From: Branchiostoma floridae
Taxonomy: Eukaryota > Chordata > Leptocardii > Amphioxiformes > Branchiostomatidae
NCBI RefSeq assembly: GCF_000003815.2
Contig: NC_049987.1
Coordinates: 9,934,452-9,998,451, forward strand
Direction: 5' to 3'
Length of the DNA stretch: 64,000 nucleotides
The notes under the pieces were generated by a model, which searched no databases, had not been told where the DNA came from, and saw only the letters and a program-made list of their open reading frames with translations. Below are positions 50,501 through 61,500 of this stretch, piece after piece. Each line of letters begins with the position of its first letter. The first letter of the stretch is position 1. The position numbers and the translations under genes were made by a program.

Positions 50501-53500
50501 TTTTAAAACATGATACAGTGTTAAGAAGCTATATTACTAATTGTTCTTCGGAATCGTGATGTTCTTAAAGCAATCTATTCTGTAGATAACATCAATACTT
50601 CATCATCAATATATCATCACCCGTGTCAAAAGATCATTACGTAATGTATCTAGTTAAATAGACGGCGCCGACCCATGCAGAGTCTACTACGACTACACCA
50701 TGAATGGATATTTGATAAATGAATATACACTAACCCAAATATTCAAATGATTTACAGTCTAGTTATTTGCTGAATTACAGATAAATCATGCCCCTGTTCA
50801 GGAACGCAGCAAGCACTGTCAATTCCAATTCTCTGTCAGTTCCGGTGTGAGTACGCCTGAGATAGAGATATCAGGCAGCTTACACACCAGCTACATATAC
50901 CTGGAACGAATGCAAACGACACCGACCTGTCCATGGGTCACAATGAATTAGGATCAGCCACAGCACCGACAAGGCCATCTGGACTGACTCTCCTGACCGC
51001 AGTGCAGCTTCCTACGGCTTTTGTGATGGTAAATCAGCAGAGAGGGTGTGAATGTCAAGCCGAGTGTGTACCCTAGATGGAATGCCGGCTGTCATGGGGG
51101 CACAGATGCCAACAATCGACCGCTCCATCACCATTGGTTGGGGATCTCCAACAGATCGATGCCACACTCGGATGACCATTGATAGACTTTGCTCGCTCCT
51201 AACAGGCTTGGAAATCAAGACACGCGGAGAAAGACAATGGATGCAAATTGTGGATAAGAATAATTTTGAGAAGGTTTTGAGAAGGTCTTACTATTTTGTT
51301 CCCTTTTGGATTCTCTAAGATTTTTCTTCATCTTATTCACCTGTGATTTTTTGGGAGCAAAAACATGTTCGCTTACACTGATACGTCCAGTCATTGACTG
51401 TTTTGCCTGTTTTGCGTTTACTATTCGATATGCATATATATATATGTTGAACTTACTATTTTTTCAATCAACACCTCTTTATTTTCTAATATAGCATCAA
51501 AGAAACCTGAAACTGGTCGTTCTTGGGCAAATGTTTGAATACAAATTTTTGGCGAAGAAGCTACTTGATGAATAACTCTGATCCGTTCTTTGCCTCTAAT
51601 ATGACCCTTGTTGATCTCAATGAAAACTGATCTGATTAAAGATGGAAGACCTACCGGAACTACAAAGATGCTACCCTAATTGAACCATCCATCGTAGAAT
51701 ACTTAAATAAAAAGATGCCCCACGAGTCTTTGTTCAGCTTGAATGATAGAAGATAGGAATCTTCGAAGATATAGAAGTTGAATACTTACACTACATTTTT
51801 AGGGATTTCTAGCAATGAAGTTGTTATTGGGGATATAATTGTCTTTAGACCTCTGGATTTCTGAAACAAAGATGACTCTCCCACATGGCTTTCAACATAT
51901 ATTCAGAAAAACAATGCTTTCGCACAGAGGACACCATGGACGGATATGAAGTTGACAGAAATATTTCAACGAAGTTTTCATTGTAGTTGATGGGTTGGAT
52001 AATGAACATACTATTTTCAAATTACCTGACAACATGCAAACGAGGTACTATCCAACGGTAAACAGAGGACCTAACAAACTAAAAAAAAAGGACCCAAAAC
52101 AAGCTTTTTCACTGGAGAGATGAGTTAAGACCCGTCTCCTACATGGCATTAGACATAGCGGATTCCTGCAAGATAATTCATTTATCTGATACACGCAAAA
52201 GCCAATTTTAAGATTTACTTTGTTTCAGAGTGATATGATATGTGTTCTCTGCTCATGGCTCTCATGTAGGCGTGAAATGATTGTAGCTAAGACGTATGGG
52301 TTGCCAAATGGAAAGAAAATGGTACGATTTTGCATGAAGTATGACACCTGCCAGTAAGAGGCTTAGAGGGGTGCCATTTGTGTACGGCAATTTCCACAGT
52401 TGACCTGCTAAGATGGCAGGAGAGGAAGTACAGCCTGGTAGATTGATGCAGCCTAATGACATTTGTGGAAAAATGGACTAGCGAGTGAAGAAGATCATGG
52501 TAGTTAACCTGTACCATACTTGTAAAGGTCCCAAAACAAACAGAAAATATTCCTGGCAGATGTACATACTTGCATCAAATGTTACATGATATATATGTAC
52601 GGTTGCTAGTATACTGCACTGAATGTGATGAGGACGATAATCGCCATTGCTATGAAGAACGGACCTGAAGAGAATACGCCGAACCCAATACATTAAAAAC
52701 AGACATTCGGGTGATTTGGAGGAATGATTTCAATGAACTAGACTGCCGAACATCACATTTGGTGAGTAATGCTTTTTTCAAGGCTATGTACAGATGAGTT
52801 TTCCAACTTTTTGCCCTGGACTTTCTCTGCTCAATTTTTTCTTGAGTGAGACCTGGTGATGAAACTTTTTCCTCATTACCGTTATGTGTTGGGCGGCAGT
52901 GTATGCAACATGACAGACGTTTTCTTTCTGCTTTGTGGAGGCTGACGGATTCTGTAGATTAAAATCTCATTTCAGGCAATGCCTTCTCATTGCGTCGTGA
53001 TTATTAACACGGCCATTGCTATTGATTCACTGCACGTGGTTATATTTGTAATCATTTCATCTTTGTCCGCTCCAGACGCCTTGTAATATAGATATGATTA
53101 TCCAGATGTTTCAGGTTTCTTCATCCGTACGATCTGTTAAGACCTGCTTTCACTTATCTAGATCTGCCATACGGTTGTGCTGTGAACTACCAGGAGAGAT
53201 CTCACGCGTTGAAAACTAATATATGGTGTTCACCACATATGTTAAAGATACCGTCAATCGTAAATGTAAGGTATGAGCACGTTATTCAAATGTGTCGTTA
53301 TTTACAATCGACATTGCAGATCCTAAATAGTAGAAACGATGACAATAGCACAACCTTAAAAAAACATGATTTCGCGAGTTAAGAACCAAGCAGCTTCTGG
53401 AATGTGTCACAGTGTTTTTTATTAAGTACATGCAAACGAATTATTTTGTAAGGTACTACATAAATGTCCTCACATGTATCTTGAGTTGAGATTATACCAA

Positions 53501-56003
53501 AACCCATTAAGCATAATTTTTTTTCTGTGTGACCCTGTACGAAAGCATTCTAAATATATATGTCGCTCACCGGAAACGTACCGGTGACAAAAAAAATGCG
53601 ACTCCTGTGAGAAAAAATGAACCTCGCCGCAAGGGTTTTTGCGAGGCATACATCATGCTTGGGTCAAAGTGGTTTTGCCCACCTCTTACATCCCCCAAGC
53701 GATATTAAGTCTGTGCGGGGAGATTTAATCCCAACACTCTGACATGCAAGGTGTTCCAATGCGTGTATACCTGCTATGTAATATTGTGACCCATCGTAGA
53801 GAAAGCTTTCAGTGGTCGTTTGTTGCACATACAGCTTACCTGCGTCATACTTCCTGAGATTAAAAGCTTGATACCGTCAGTTTTTCTGTAGACCTCATAA
53901 TTCATACCTAACGTAGGTCGTCATTCAGGCTACGGGGTGAGAGTCTTTTCCTCGGTATGAAATACGGTTGCACGCTGTTTTATTCTGAGAATGTGGGTAA
54001 CATCAATATTCGCTGGATGTGTGGCAGTGACAGTATTAACGCACGAGGAGAAGGCCGTCTTCAAACGTTCCATGTATATTGAAGTCGTCTGAAGGGTTAA
54101 GAACAACGTCACCTGCAATCATATTCTCTCAAAGCAACAGCAGGTGCAATATAAATCAATATCTGACAAAGAATATGATATGTATTGTGTGTCATATCTA
54201 ACAAAAATAGACCTTCTGCGAAGAACGACCTCGATAGAGTTTGACATATTGGATGAGCTTTGATGTTGGGAAACATGATTGGAGCCTGTGTTTGCAATGT
54301 TCAATCCTGTGCGCAACATCCCAACCAATTCCACCAGAACATGCTCAAGGGAGCACGTCATTTGATTGCCTTTGCAGACATGGGTTCGCGGATCTCTCTG
54401 AGCCGGCAAGCTTGGAAGTAATGGAGTTTTTGCGGTTTGCTGCTCTTGAATAAACTACATATCTGGACAATAAAAATGATGGCACAGATAACCGGTTCTG
54501 ATAATAGCACCTTCCCTTGATACAGCAGCTGCGGTATGCATGAAGTCAACGCAAGTTTCAGCAAATATGAATAACGTTACATATATTGTAATGCTGCAGT
54601 TACCATATAAACATCTATACTTACATAGTGTTCTTGTTTTTATTTTAGTAAGGAGGATAATAATATGCATTTGAGGACATGCTTCATTCATAGTGGAGAC
54701 ATAAAACGTGAGGTGAAGCGATACATATCGCCCTTAGATCAATACAATACTTGAAAACCCTGGGCGATTCAACAACATAGAAGCTAGCTCTATGTACGTT
54801 TGATCACAATGTTGCTCGTGCCTGGAGGCTGACAGGAAGCCAGAGGAAATTTCCTGGAATCCAGGTGGGCTTTTAGCCACGAAATATTAATATTCGATCT
54901 AAAATCCATAGACGCTGCAAAGGTCTCTCGGTATAGTCGCTTGGGATCAGGCAACAATTCTAACCAAACGAGCATCAGTAGAAAACGAAAGGGGTCATTA
55001 CACGGACCGTTAATTTTACGACAGAGGCGGGGTCTTAACATTCCCAGCACACACATATAGTGTCTCACTGGCAAGTAGCGCTCTGGAAATCATTTTATCC
55101 CATAATGGCAAGGGCTACGTTGCAATTAGCAAAGAGAAAATAGCCTGAAAATTGAATAATCCTGGGCCCGCAATTAGTAGAATGTGTATTCTGCGGTGTT
55201 CAGCCAGTAATGCAATATGTATTACCGCTATTTGACGTAGACGTTGGAAAAGTCTTCAGGCAATAATCCAAAGGAAGACAAAGTGAGCAATACAGCTCGC
55301 TGAATTTTAACAATAATCCATAGCCTTGCCCTTCTTCCCCTTGTCAATTAGGTACTTCTCTTCTGCTATCTAGATCCTGCCTGCACGTAAAAGGGTCAAG
55401 TTACTGTTGTCCAAATACAGGTCACAAATGACCACCTGCGACTTGAGTATTGGGTGAGCCTAATTGTATTACACAAGCAGACAGGTATTCTATACTAGTG
55501 CGTAGATGTATTGGACTAGTTTTCTGCCTGCTGCGACCTTCATACAACGTAAAAATACACATAACAATGCACGAATAGCCGAGAAGCATGTCACTTTGTA
55601 ATCGGACCTACACTGCAGGTTGAGAATTCTACATCCTGGAAAAGCACAACAATGACCCACACGGTATGAAAACATTTCATTAGTTTTTTCATCATTTGAT
55701 AAAAAACTCAATGTATTAGCAAATACAAAATGTCTATAGCTCGAAATATTCATAGAGTAGTCTCACAATGGCCTAACTGTACAATACCACACGGCCGGCA
55801 AACGCCTGGCAGCTGCTAAGGACTTCATCGGAACCATGGCTTGTACGTTGCGTGGGACCTGATAGCTAATCATGACAAAAAACAATAACATCTTTAGTCC
55901 AAGATAAGCGCCATCAGCACACAAAGGTGCCTACAATTATCTTACCTTTCAGCACCAAGGACAGAAAGGTCAGCAGCAGCATGTTCCCTCCGTAGTCAGC
56001 CAT
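38404..56003 (-). CDS. Gene B: five-Ig-domain transmembrane adhesion protein, Kirrel/nephrin-like, complete
   Basis: Complement of 55946-56003, 44250-44573, 43540-43857, 43094-43247, 42434-42549, 41530-41787, 40717-41031, 40431-40553, 39933-40076, 38807-38922, 38404-38541. Total 2064 bp, 687 residues plus TAG. Signal peptide about 1-23; Ig1 20-127, Ig2 128-233, Ig3 234-323, Ig4 324-409, Ig5 410-514; TM about 518-543; tail 544-687. All five Ig domains have both cysteines. Every junction has GT and AG and keeps the frame. It is the inverted paralogue of gene A with the same intron positions and phases. By family knowledge IRM proteins act at the plasma membrane in cell-cell recognition (slit diaphragm, axon sorting, myoblast fusion); which of these applies here cannot be told. 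The tail has KPIPPPR and DPYAIGISYP. It ends RRDF, not a typical PDZ ligand. Confidence 0.9.
38807..38922 (-). CDS. Gene B exon: cytoplasmic tail part 2
   Basis: 116 bp, phase 1 in and phase 0 out, acceptor GTTTGTGTTCAG, donor GTGAGT. Encodes LGAHVRAPEYSTADRRKQ, AECKHPSPHRHRHK and KYHHRN. The YST and HRHRHK blocks match gene A; the exon is two codons longer. Confidence 0.88.
39258..39850 (+). pseudogene. LINE ORF2 C-terminus and 3' tail in a gene B intron
   Basis: The + strand reads REIHNDNKGGSAKNKLRSYR, then LFKSTYN, VTKLRVSCHKLHIESGRHNR and RICRYC-(11)-EHHFVVECSLYKKER. The CxxC...HHF...C arrangement is the zinc-binding end of CR1/L2-like LINE ORF2 proteins. After an N run (39562-39730) comes TTGTTGTGACCTGTACTAAA, then AATAAAGGTC and an ATTC microsatellite tail. 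It lies antisense within the intron between the two gene B tail exons. Confidence 0.7.
39933..40076 (-). CDS. Gene B exon: cytoplasmic tail part 1
   Basis: 144 bp, phase 1 to 1, acceptor TTTTATTGCAG, donor GTACGT. Encodes KECKESQP, TTKPIPPPRPDK and the DPYAIGISYP block shared with gene A. The intron after it contains a LINE fragment and an assembly gap. Confidence 0.9.
40431..40553 (-). CDS. Gene B exon: transmembrane helix
   Basis: 123 bp, phase 1 to 1, acceptor CAATTATAG, canonical donor GTACGT. GPP, then 26 uncharged hydrophobic residues ending FII, then RRRD and CGNRSH. The helix differs from gene A at only three positions, all conservative. Confidence 0.92.
40717..41031 (-). CDS. Gene B exon: Ig domain 5
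   Basis: 315 bp, phase 1 to 1, acceptor TATCGCCCTGAAG, donor GTGAGT. Cysteines in VTLLCEVTSD and GDYICKAINMFGSD, tryptophans in IIWYWRS. Kirrel-like membrane-proximal domain as in gene A. Confidence 0.94.
41530..41787 (-). CDS. Gene B exon: Ig domain 4
   Basis: 258 bp, phase 1 to 1, acceptor AACTTTGCAG, donor GTACGT. Same domain and length as gene A; 41577-41725 differs from gene A at only 3 of 149 bases, while both ends of the exon are diverged (for example SSIFPQDVKDA against SLAFTESVKEA). Confidence 0.94.
42434..42549 (-). CDS. Gene B exon: Ig domain 3, C-terminal half
   Basis: 116 bp, phase 2 in and 1 out, acceptor TGTCTATTCCAG, donor GTAAGT. It encodes GQSNVIQPVSRLDAGTYQC then KADNGIQPVDTASIKLDVL, completing Ig3. 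Found from the minus strand because it is too short to stand out as an open frame. Confidence 0.9.
43094..43247 (-). CDS. Gene B exon: Ig domain 3, N-terminal half
   Basis: 154 bp, phase 1 in and 2 out, acceptor TTATTCACACAG, donor GTACGG. It carries TVFVPRTYFKVREGE, the first cysteine (NLTCLTNGNP) and tryptophan (VTWRK). Two codons longer than gene A. Confidence 0.88.
43540..43857 (-). CDS. Gene B exon: Ig domain 2
   Basis: 318 bp, phase 1 to 1, acceptor CACTGCAATAG, donor GTAAGT. Starts VPPPRPPIIMG; cysteines in LHLTCRSEGG and NFSCVADQG. CRSEGGRPLPSLAWYNGT is identical to gene A; the middle (HLTSTGVVSNDNLLN) is not. NGT and NFS are likely glycosylation sites. Confidence 0.93.
44250..44573 (-). 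CDS. Gene B exon: Ig domain 1
   Basis: 324 bp, phase 1 to 1, acceptor ATATTTTTCAG, donor GTTCGT. Cysteines in VTIFCAFDG and GVYRCST; tryptophan in VHWFGPPN. The first 40 codons are clearly diverged from gene A at DNA level, while the second half (YNLNIRDVR, DEGVYRCSTFSLK) is nearly the same protein. Confidence 0.93.
   Translation of the reverse strand, partial: YMPHGTVSSLNQRQFSWAAVSRFSVHLMGSTRTMLFTGLVHQTCTLSQKERPCLKSTRECSYLARETRGTTRACIISTYETSGWRMKGSIDVAPSHSRSRRMSNLLS
45471..45575 (+). repeat. Possible degenerate tRNA-derived sequence
   Basis: AAGCTCAATGACAGAG resembles a D-arm, CTTTGCAT an anticodon loop and GCAGGTTCGATAC a box B. The stems do not pair well, so it is not a functional tRNA; it may be a SINE head. 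Confidence 0.3.
45969..46020. repeat. Two adjacent hairpins with the same loop
   Basis: GTTATGGTAAACCCATAAC and GAGTACATGGTAAACCCATG, then TGCTC, are two neighbouring palindromes sharing the GGTAAACCC centre, separated by a few bases. Confidence 0.6.
46454..46485. repeat. (GT)n microsatellite
   Basis: About 16 dinucleotide units with one A interruption. Confidence 0.95.
47022..47603 (-). mobile_element. Deleted mariner-type transposon
   Basis: 582 bp with perfect 31 bp terminal inverted repeats (47022-47052, 47573-47603; outer part CGAGGGGCGTTCAATAAGTA) and a TA duplication on both sides, the hallmark of Tc1/mariner. The minus-strand frame 47108-47437 reads CECRAVIRFLYLKGCTPKET, then FDEMKETYGDDAPSYDLVK and later ETAPRSGRSSSA: the N-terminal helix-turn-helix (HTH-48-like) of a mariner transposase. 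The DDE/D catalytic part is deleted, so it could only be moved by another copy's enzyme. It sits in gene B intron 1. Confidence 0.9.
48555..48722. mobile_element. MITE copy 4
   Basis: The right end GCGCAATCGCCATCTAGTGG (then AAAG) is the complement of the left end of the 6174 copy; the left end has CCCCATTCCACAAG and CCTACGACCTAA. About 170 bp, shorter than copies 1 and 2. Confidence 0.6.
55946..56003 (-). CDS. Gene B first coding exon: signal peptide
   Basis: ATG in strong context (A at -3, G at +4); 58 bp ending in phase 1 at donor GTAAGA. It encodes MADYGGNMLLLTFLSLVLK, with a hydrophobic core LLLTFLSLVL. Joined to Ig1 it reads KVHAAWYS, so cleavage after HAA is likely. An in-frame upstream ATG at 56102 exists, but starting there would put 33 polar residues before the core, so 56003 is preferred. 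Confidence 0.82.
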
Positions 56004-57496
56004 TATATGGTATGCTTGTAAACGAGTGTCTGTATCGAGGCGCGACCAACAGCAGGAATGGGGAGACACTGGGTGTGTTCGGCATATGAATGCTGGCGTC
56101 AACGCATGTTATTAAACAGCGGCCTGAATTCGTGAGGCTCCAGTCCAAATCGATTACCGTAATTTTATCTGATCGAAACCACGCACAAATCACCGTCAAA
56201 GTTAATTAAATAACGTAAGTCGAAAAGAAATGAAAACTCACGCCATGAATCTCACACCGAGGGAAACGAAAAGTCGATAAGTCTTACGGTAAAGCAAGAA
56301 CGAACAGGCATGCATCATGTTGCAACGTCGCCTGATTGATTTGGTTAACTCATAGTAATATCTTCCTTTTGCCTTGGTGTTCTTTCGATTTCATGCAAGC
56401 ATGAGCTCGAAATAGAGCCAAGAGTCTGAAATGATGTGACGTCGATCACTTGCGGGAACCCGCCCCCTGTGGGCAAGATGACCTGTCATTTCGCGCTCCC
56501 GTAAGAGTGAACAACCGGGAAATTGTACTTCAGCCTGCGATTGCTATAATAAGGCGATATGTATGTATGTGAGAATACCCACGGACGACTGACCTTTAGA
56601 GAATTCCGAGAAACTGGCATGAGCATTTTGCCAGTGACACCTTTGCTTTATCTTGATATGCGTGTAAATAGACGGTCGCTAAAGTCGGTATTCATTACGG
56701 TAGTTTTGTGCCAGGGGAATTGTTAAAACGCACTGTAGGGTCAATCTTCCGCACGGGAGATAGTTGCTAAGAAAATTACTCTAGAAAGGAAATCAGTCGG
56801 TCTATTAATCATTGAATAAAGGAATTAGCATTACACTAGATGTTATAAAGTCGTTGTTTGTATAGAACAAAGGAAAAATATTCCCAGTAGGCTTGTCAAA
56901 TTAGTTGTCAGTGATAAAATTGTACAGATGTCCTAACCGGCATACATATCTGTATCTGTATCATTTTAGCCAGTATAGCCACCCATCGGCGTTGCATACC
57001 AGCTTCTCAGGCATGCGGCGCGGCAGCAGCTGGTTCTATTACTCTCACACCTAACCTTTTCTAGATGACATGACGCATAGACATATGTTAAATTTGTGTA
57101 AAAAGGCAACTACTTTCAGGTCAGTCCTATGATAAACATTTCTGATGAAAACATTTGAATAGAATTGTAGTGTGCTTGGCTGTACATAACATAGTGGTCT
57201 TATCAATACTAGCATGCATGTATGTGCCGTCAATTTCTGCACTCCTGATATACCAAAAATGCTGTGTAAGTACTTTAAGCCTTGATAATGCATAAAGGCA
57301 ACCAGGATTTTGTGAGCATATTAAAACAGCATTTTTTTTCATGTTAGACTGTTGGAAATAATTACCTTATCTTGTTTTTTTTCGTTTCCGCTTTGCAATC
57401 ACCATAGAGGAAGCGCCACCTTGAGAAACATGTCCCAACTGAATCGACGTTGCTATTGACAAACGAGACAAGTAGCGTTTTAGCATGAGCTATTTT
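56004..57496. other. Upstream flank of gene B
   Basis: Should include the gene B 5' UTR and promoter. No convincing TATA box or other core element could be assigned, and no other gene was seen. Confidence 0.4.
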
Positions 57497-57870
57497 CTAA
57501 CTAGTACTGCCATTCCTTGAAATATAATTAAAATCAAACTTATCATGGTTATTATATTTTCCGGGAGAGATGATTTTGCGCTATTGCTAACTAGTACTAT
57601 CATTCTTTGCAATGTAATTAAAAGCAAACTTATCATGGTTATTATATTTTCCGGGAGAGATGATTTTTCGCTATTGATAACTTGTACTGTCATTCATTGT
57701 AATATAATTAAAATCTAGCAAATAATAAAATAAGCAAACTTATCATAATTATTTCATTTTTCGGGAGAGATGATTTTGCGCCATTGCTAACTAGTACTGG
57801 CATTCCTTGTAATATAATTAAAAGCAAACTTATCATAGTTATCGTATTTTCCGGGAGAGATGATTTTGCG
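57497..57870. repeat. Four tandem copies of a 90 bp unit
   Basis: Copies start at 57497, 57587, 57677 and 57787. Each has CTAACTAGTACT or a variant, AATATAATTAAAA, GCAAACTTATCAT and TTCCGGGAGAGATGATTTT. The third copy is 20 bp longer through an internal insertion that partly duplicates it. The minus-strand frame across it repeats ENIITMISL and is not a gene. Confidence 0.92.
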
Positions 57871-58344
57871 TGCCAACTAATTTGCGTGCTTCATTGGTTA
57901 ACAAGATAAACTGGCAAGCCGTTTAAATTGTGCGCAATTTCCTTAGCAACACTTATTCTGCACATGTCATTGAATATCATATTACGGAATGTGAAATAGT
58001 GATTTCATTTCAAAGCTTGTTATCGAATTCGCTTAATACCCGCCGACTAGAAGGTCGAACCGACTCTCCTGACGATGTTATTGGGCTCGGCACTGTTTGC
58101 CAGAGTAGATTAACTTCATCGAGTTGTGTTGGTGGTAAGAAGTGTCAGCTGCAGGCGCTATTAAACACCAGCTTAACCGCTAGTGTCTACATTATAAAAC
58201 GTGAAAATGATATACAGCCGGAAAGATCGACAGGAGGTATGAGGATATATCCAAGGGGTACTAGTGGGTTACACCGCTTAGGATAATATAACTAGAGCTT
58301 GGCTTCTGGTACATGGGAGTTACTGGAGCTTATGACCGTATCTA

Positions 58345-58590
58345 GCAGATGCACAGTAGAGTGAATAGTGTAGCAAACACGAGATCGAGAGGTCATAGGT
58401 TAGACTCCTAGCATACCCTTCGTTGTGTCCTTTGGAAAGGTACTGAACACTGCTTCCTTCACTTGACACGTGTGTAAAAATGGGCACCTGACTTTGGTTG
58501 TGGATTAGGGGTAAAGGCGGTGGAAGGACAGTGATGGCACTCCGCCTTCCAATAATGTGTCCTTGACACAATGGATAAGCTGTGTATATG
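58345..58590 (+). repeat. tRNA-derived SINE, diverged
   Basis: GAGAGGTCATAGGTTAGACT, then CCTAGCATACCCTTCGTTGTG, is a tRNA-like T-arm with box B one base off consensus, followed by a body with TTTGGAAAGGTACTGAACAC, AAAAATGGGCACCTGACTT and GGTGGAAGGACAGTG. From memory this body type is common in amphioxus and other marine invertebrates. The box A half is degraded. Confidence 0.6.
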
Positions 58591-61500
58591 GTACGAATAC
58601 CAAAAATTGGATATGGGTGTATATTTGCCTTTACCTTAACTCAGAGTTTGGTGTGTACATGTCTACGTGTCATGTCACCCTATCTTCATATCGGGGACAA
58701 GGACTGAAGTAGCATTACCTAATTGGGCAGACATTTGCAACACCATTACCATAGCTGGGGACAAACCAATAAGGTTTCAAATCGGTGCAATAAAGTTAGA
58801 TATTCTGGTCGTTTGCTTTCCCATATCCCTTCTTCGACTTTACTGGGCCTTAGTAATAGCAAGCCTGGTAATAGAAATGACGGTAGTATCATGTCATAAA
58901 CAGGTAATGGCTCTCCGCAAATGAATTTTATGACCATGCTATTGCATTCGAAATCGACCCGTTTACGTTCTAATCCTACGGCAAAAACAACTTTTATTCG
59001 TTCCTGTAGTTTTACGCAGGCATGCCTAAAATTCTTAACTCACTCAGAGCAATTTAGGCATTCCCAGTGGTCATTAGGTGCGTGCTACAATGTATTTTGT
59101 CAATAGATAACTACATGTCAATAACCCTCTATCGCCTTCGTGGGAATTCTATTATCGACTGTATACAGACCTATTGCCCCATAAAATGACAACAACACAA
59201 TTAAATTTTATGGCAGACCCTTATGAATATCATTGTTATCTGCCGTCTCCCAGGGGAGCCCATAATTTGAGTATATTGAATGACACGCTACGGTACGGAA
59301 GTTTGTGGTCACAAGGAGGAGCCAGTGTGTCGGGTGCTGCAGCTGGCGATAGAACACAAACTGTTGCAAAATGCAGCTTTAAAATTTGCTGTACAGAGAC
59401 AAATGGTCACAAATCTATCAAAACGTATGAGTAGATAACAAAACCACAGATAGTAGATAGTAAAACCACAAATCTTTTGCATGCAGCTTTTGAATGTCCA
59501 GAAGATTATTTTATGCAAGCAGGCGATGATACTATACTGATCCAAACTTCAACTTGAATATAACCCAAGTAGTACATGCAAGATCTGTCTTTGTTGTGAC
59601 CTATACTTAGTTCGGTTGGGCAAAAATGTACAAAATGGTCTTATATATCATTTATAAGCGTATTGATATAAGTGTCGACTGGATAGTATTCTGAATATCT
59701 TGTATAATAGTACGCGTACTAAATAAAACAACGTCACATGCCCCGCACTGCTCGTCATCTGTCAATTGTGAAAGAGCATTTTCTATTGAAAGATGTCTTC
59801 TATAGAAGATTGCAGCCATGGCACCAGGGGTGCTGATGGTAACGTATCTATAGCCATGTGTCGTGAAAGGGTAGGATCTATATGTATGAACACTGACCTT
59901 CCAATAGCCTAATTGTACTTTGTAGTTGGCATCTAGATCAATTTGAAGGCTGTATTCAATGTTTGATTTCCATAAAATGAAGAATATGTATTATAAATCC
60001 ATTGACCTGACCCATAGTATTTACATTTTTTGTATGCCCTCTTAGATAAAGAATGCTTATTGATTGTCATGGAATTATTAACGACTGAAATAAACGTTCA
60101 TTGTTCATTGTATTCTTAATCGTTGATTCTAGGTGTTCCCGAATTCGAAATGATAAAAACAGTTTTTCTTATTACAGTGTATGTTTAATACCCATATTAC
60201 AGCTGGGTGTAGTTGGGTAAAGTTGGGTAAAGTTGACAAGGCTACACACATACCTACCAACTTGAAGGTAAATAATCATTACACTTATAAGATATAACTA
60301 AATGGTGATATGATGTAGCGAAAGAAATACTTAACAAAGATTAGTGTCCATTACAATTTTTTGTGTCATAATTGAAACTATTATTGAAATAAACATTATA
60401 AGAAGACAATTTTTTCTGCATAAATTTCATCAGTCATTTCTTCTAATTAGTCAATAAATTTCTGCCAAATGCACTACAACAGCCATATTAATAATAATTG
60501 CACGTCACTCAGTCTCGCTCAGCGATTAAATTGTCAGCTGATGTGAGGTATCGTCATTATTGTACTTTGTTCCGCGACGGCAGTTATAGGTGCCCTGGAC
60601 TTGGTTATCAGAAAACCGGGGGAATGACTTTACCCAAGGATATAAACATTTAATAACAGTTGGCAAAAGATAATTCCGCGTGAAGTATTACACGCTAGAT
60701 TTTGATAGCATTCCTAATATCGAGAAAGTATGACGATTAAGATAAAAAAGCGATAACTAGTAATTGATCCTCTTTTCCACATATAACCTTTTTTTATTGG
60801 TATGGTTTAATCTGACAGTCATGATAAATAGCGGAAGATAAGAATTTCCCCTTCTAGCGTCTTGCGTCACAGATAGACAGAGGTACGGTTCAACACATTC
60901 TTTGCAACAATGAAAGTCGTCTTCATGTGATCCTTGGGAATGATTGTATGTTATACATTGAAGGTCATATACATAAAACTCCATGCAAAAAACGAGACAC
61001 CGTTACATTTCTAATATGGCGAACAGTTATGATGATTATGTTGTGGAAGATTAAAAACATACTTTATTCGCTGAATTGTCTCTTGCTATTCATAAAGCAG
61101 GTTACTTCCTTGATAGTGTTACATAGCAATACTTCGACGTCCTTGTATGTTAATGTCCTATACACTGTACTTTTTACGCGCATTAATATTGAAATTCACT
61201 GTACCAGTTTTCTCTTTCAGCCAACATTCTTTATGAAATAGATCCAAATGTTTCATTGCCAGTGGCAGTCAATGGACTTTTTGGCATCATAGTATCGACG
61301 CTAAGCCAATATATGTCTACATATTTGATATGTGTGTATGATATTGCTATCATGGACGATGTCCTGGTGGACCTTAAATGCAATTTGGCATTATTTGCTC
61401 CGCTCAAAACCAATCCATGTTTCATTATCGGTGGGGAAATCTCCCACACGAATATTGCGAGCTGCTAAACAGTTGGGCAGAAATAGTTAACATTGAACAA

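Larger units (their letters stand above)
44574..55945 (-). other. First intron of gene B
   Basis: 11.4 kb intron bounded by GTAAGA and the acceptor at 44574. It holds the hairpin pair at 45969, a (GT)n run at 46454-46485, the mariner remnant at 47022, a MITE at about 48560 and an (AT)n run at 49126-49139. No nested gene was recognised on either strand. Confidence 0.6.

Noticed and set aside
57930-58286. 118-codon open frame on the + strand
   Set aside because: Unrecognised and lies between a tandem array and a SINE; no sign of coding constraint.
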